Source: Marinactinospora thermotolerans DSM 45154 (lineage in GTDB: Bacteria; Actinomycetota; Actinomycetes; Streptosporangiales; Streptosporangiaceae). From it: a stretch of DNA of 64,000 nt. Both the position numbers and the translations under genes were made by a program. The notes beneath the pieces are model-generated. The model had not been told where the DNA came from. It saw only the letters and a list, made by a program, of their open reading frames with translations, and did no database searches. The DNA lies in the NCBI RefSeq assembly GCF_900167435.1, contig NZ_FUWS01000002.1, forward strand, positions 49,924-113,923, read 5' to 3'. Below are positions 63,989 to 64,000 of the stretch, in pieces; position 1 is the first letter of the stretch, and every line of letters starts with the position of its first letter.

Positions 63989-64000
63989 TCTCGCGTTCAC

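Overview
The window is high-GC chromosomal DNA from an actinomycete. GTG and TTG starts are frequent, the -10 hexamers are of the TANNNT type, and a GAAC-N4-GTTC type SOS box precedes recA. The gene order rimP-nusA-ylxR-infB-(DUF503)-rbfA-truB-ribF-rpsO-pnp-(M16 protease), then dapB, dapA-rnj, ftsK, rimO-pgsA-cinA-clgR, recA-recX-rny, glutamate ABC operon and miaB is the conserved actinobacterial block also known from Streptomyces. Protein style suggests the Nocardiopsaceae (Nocardiopsis, Thermobifida or Streptomonospora), but this is inference. I see no tRNA, rRNA, CRISPR array, insertion sequence or prophage.

Layout. 1-9.97 kb is mixed: the end of an LPXTG surface protein, a Dabb protein, an FkbM methyltransferase, an AlaX-like editing protein, a 122-aa Cys-tailed protein, a 37-aa metallothionein-like peptide at 3649-3762, an EamA transporter, a spermidine-synthase-like protein, proS and two ferritin-like (DUF4439-type) genes. 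10.3-22.7 kb is the translation and ribosome-maturation block, ending in pnp and an M16 peptidase. 23.0-25.6 kb is a four-gene accessory cassette: an unknown protein, a membrane-tethered CPLC thioredoxin-fold protein, a Tat-exported six-cysteine protein that faintly resembles methylamine dehydrogenase light chain, and a polytopic membrane protein whose frame is interrupted by one in-frame TGA. 25.6-31.3 kb holds dapB and a complete structural plus accessory urease operon (ureAB fusion, C, F, G, D). 31.3-43.2 kb holds menA, an acetyltransferase, a small membrane protein, dapA-rnj, ftsK, a RodZ-like protein, rimO-pgsA-cinA and clgR. 43.4-52.6 kb is accessory: dps, an Rrf2 regulator, a GH3 enzyme with an ABC sugar importer that lacks its own ATPase, a divergent ROK repressor with a palindromic operator, an SDR and an acetyltransferase. 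52.7-56.7 kb is DUF3046, SOS-controlled recA, recX and RNase Y. 56.7-64 kb is an S9 peptidase, the gluABCD-type operon and miaB.

How the parts work together. The core genes couple transcription (NusA), initiation (IF2), ribosome maturation (RimP, RbfA, TruB, RimO), tRNA modification (MiaB) and RNA decay (PNPase, RNase J, RNase Y). Urease and the glutamate importer serve nitrogen supply. The ROK-controlled importer plus a cytosolic GH3 hexosaminidase looks like an amino-sugar oligosaccharide route. Many housekeeping genes (dapB, dapA, ftsK, rimO, miaB and the Dabb gene) appear to be transcribed as leaderless mRNAs.

The best candidates for new biology are the 23.0-25.6 kb redox cassette with its in-frame TGA and nearby GGUCU-loop hairpin, the 37-aa metallothionein-like peptide, a RibF whose adenylyltransferase half has lost signature motifs, and a long inverted repeat just upstream of the urease operon.
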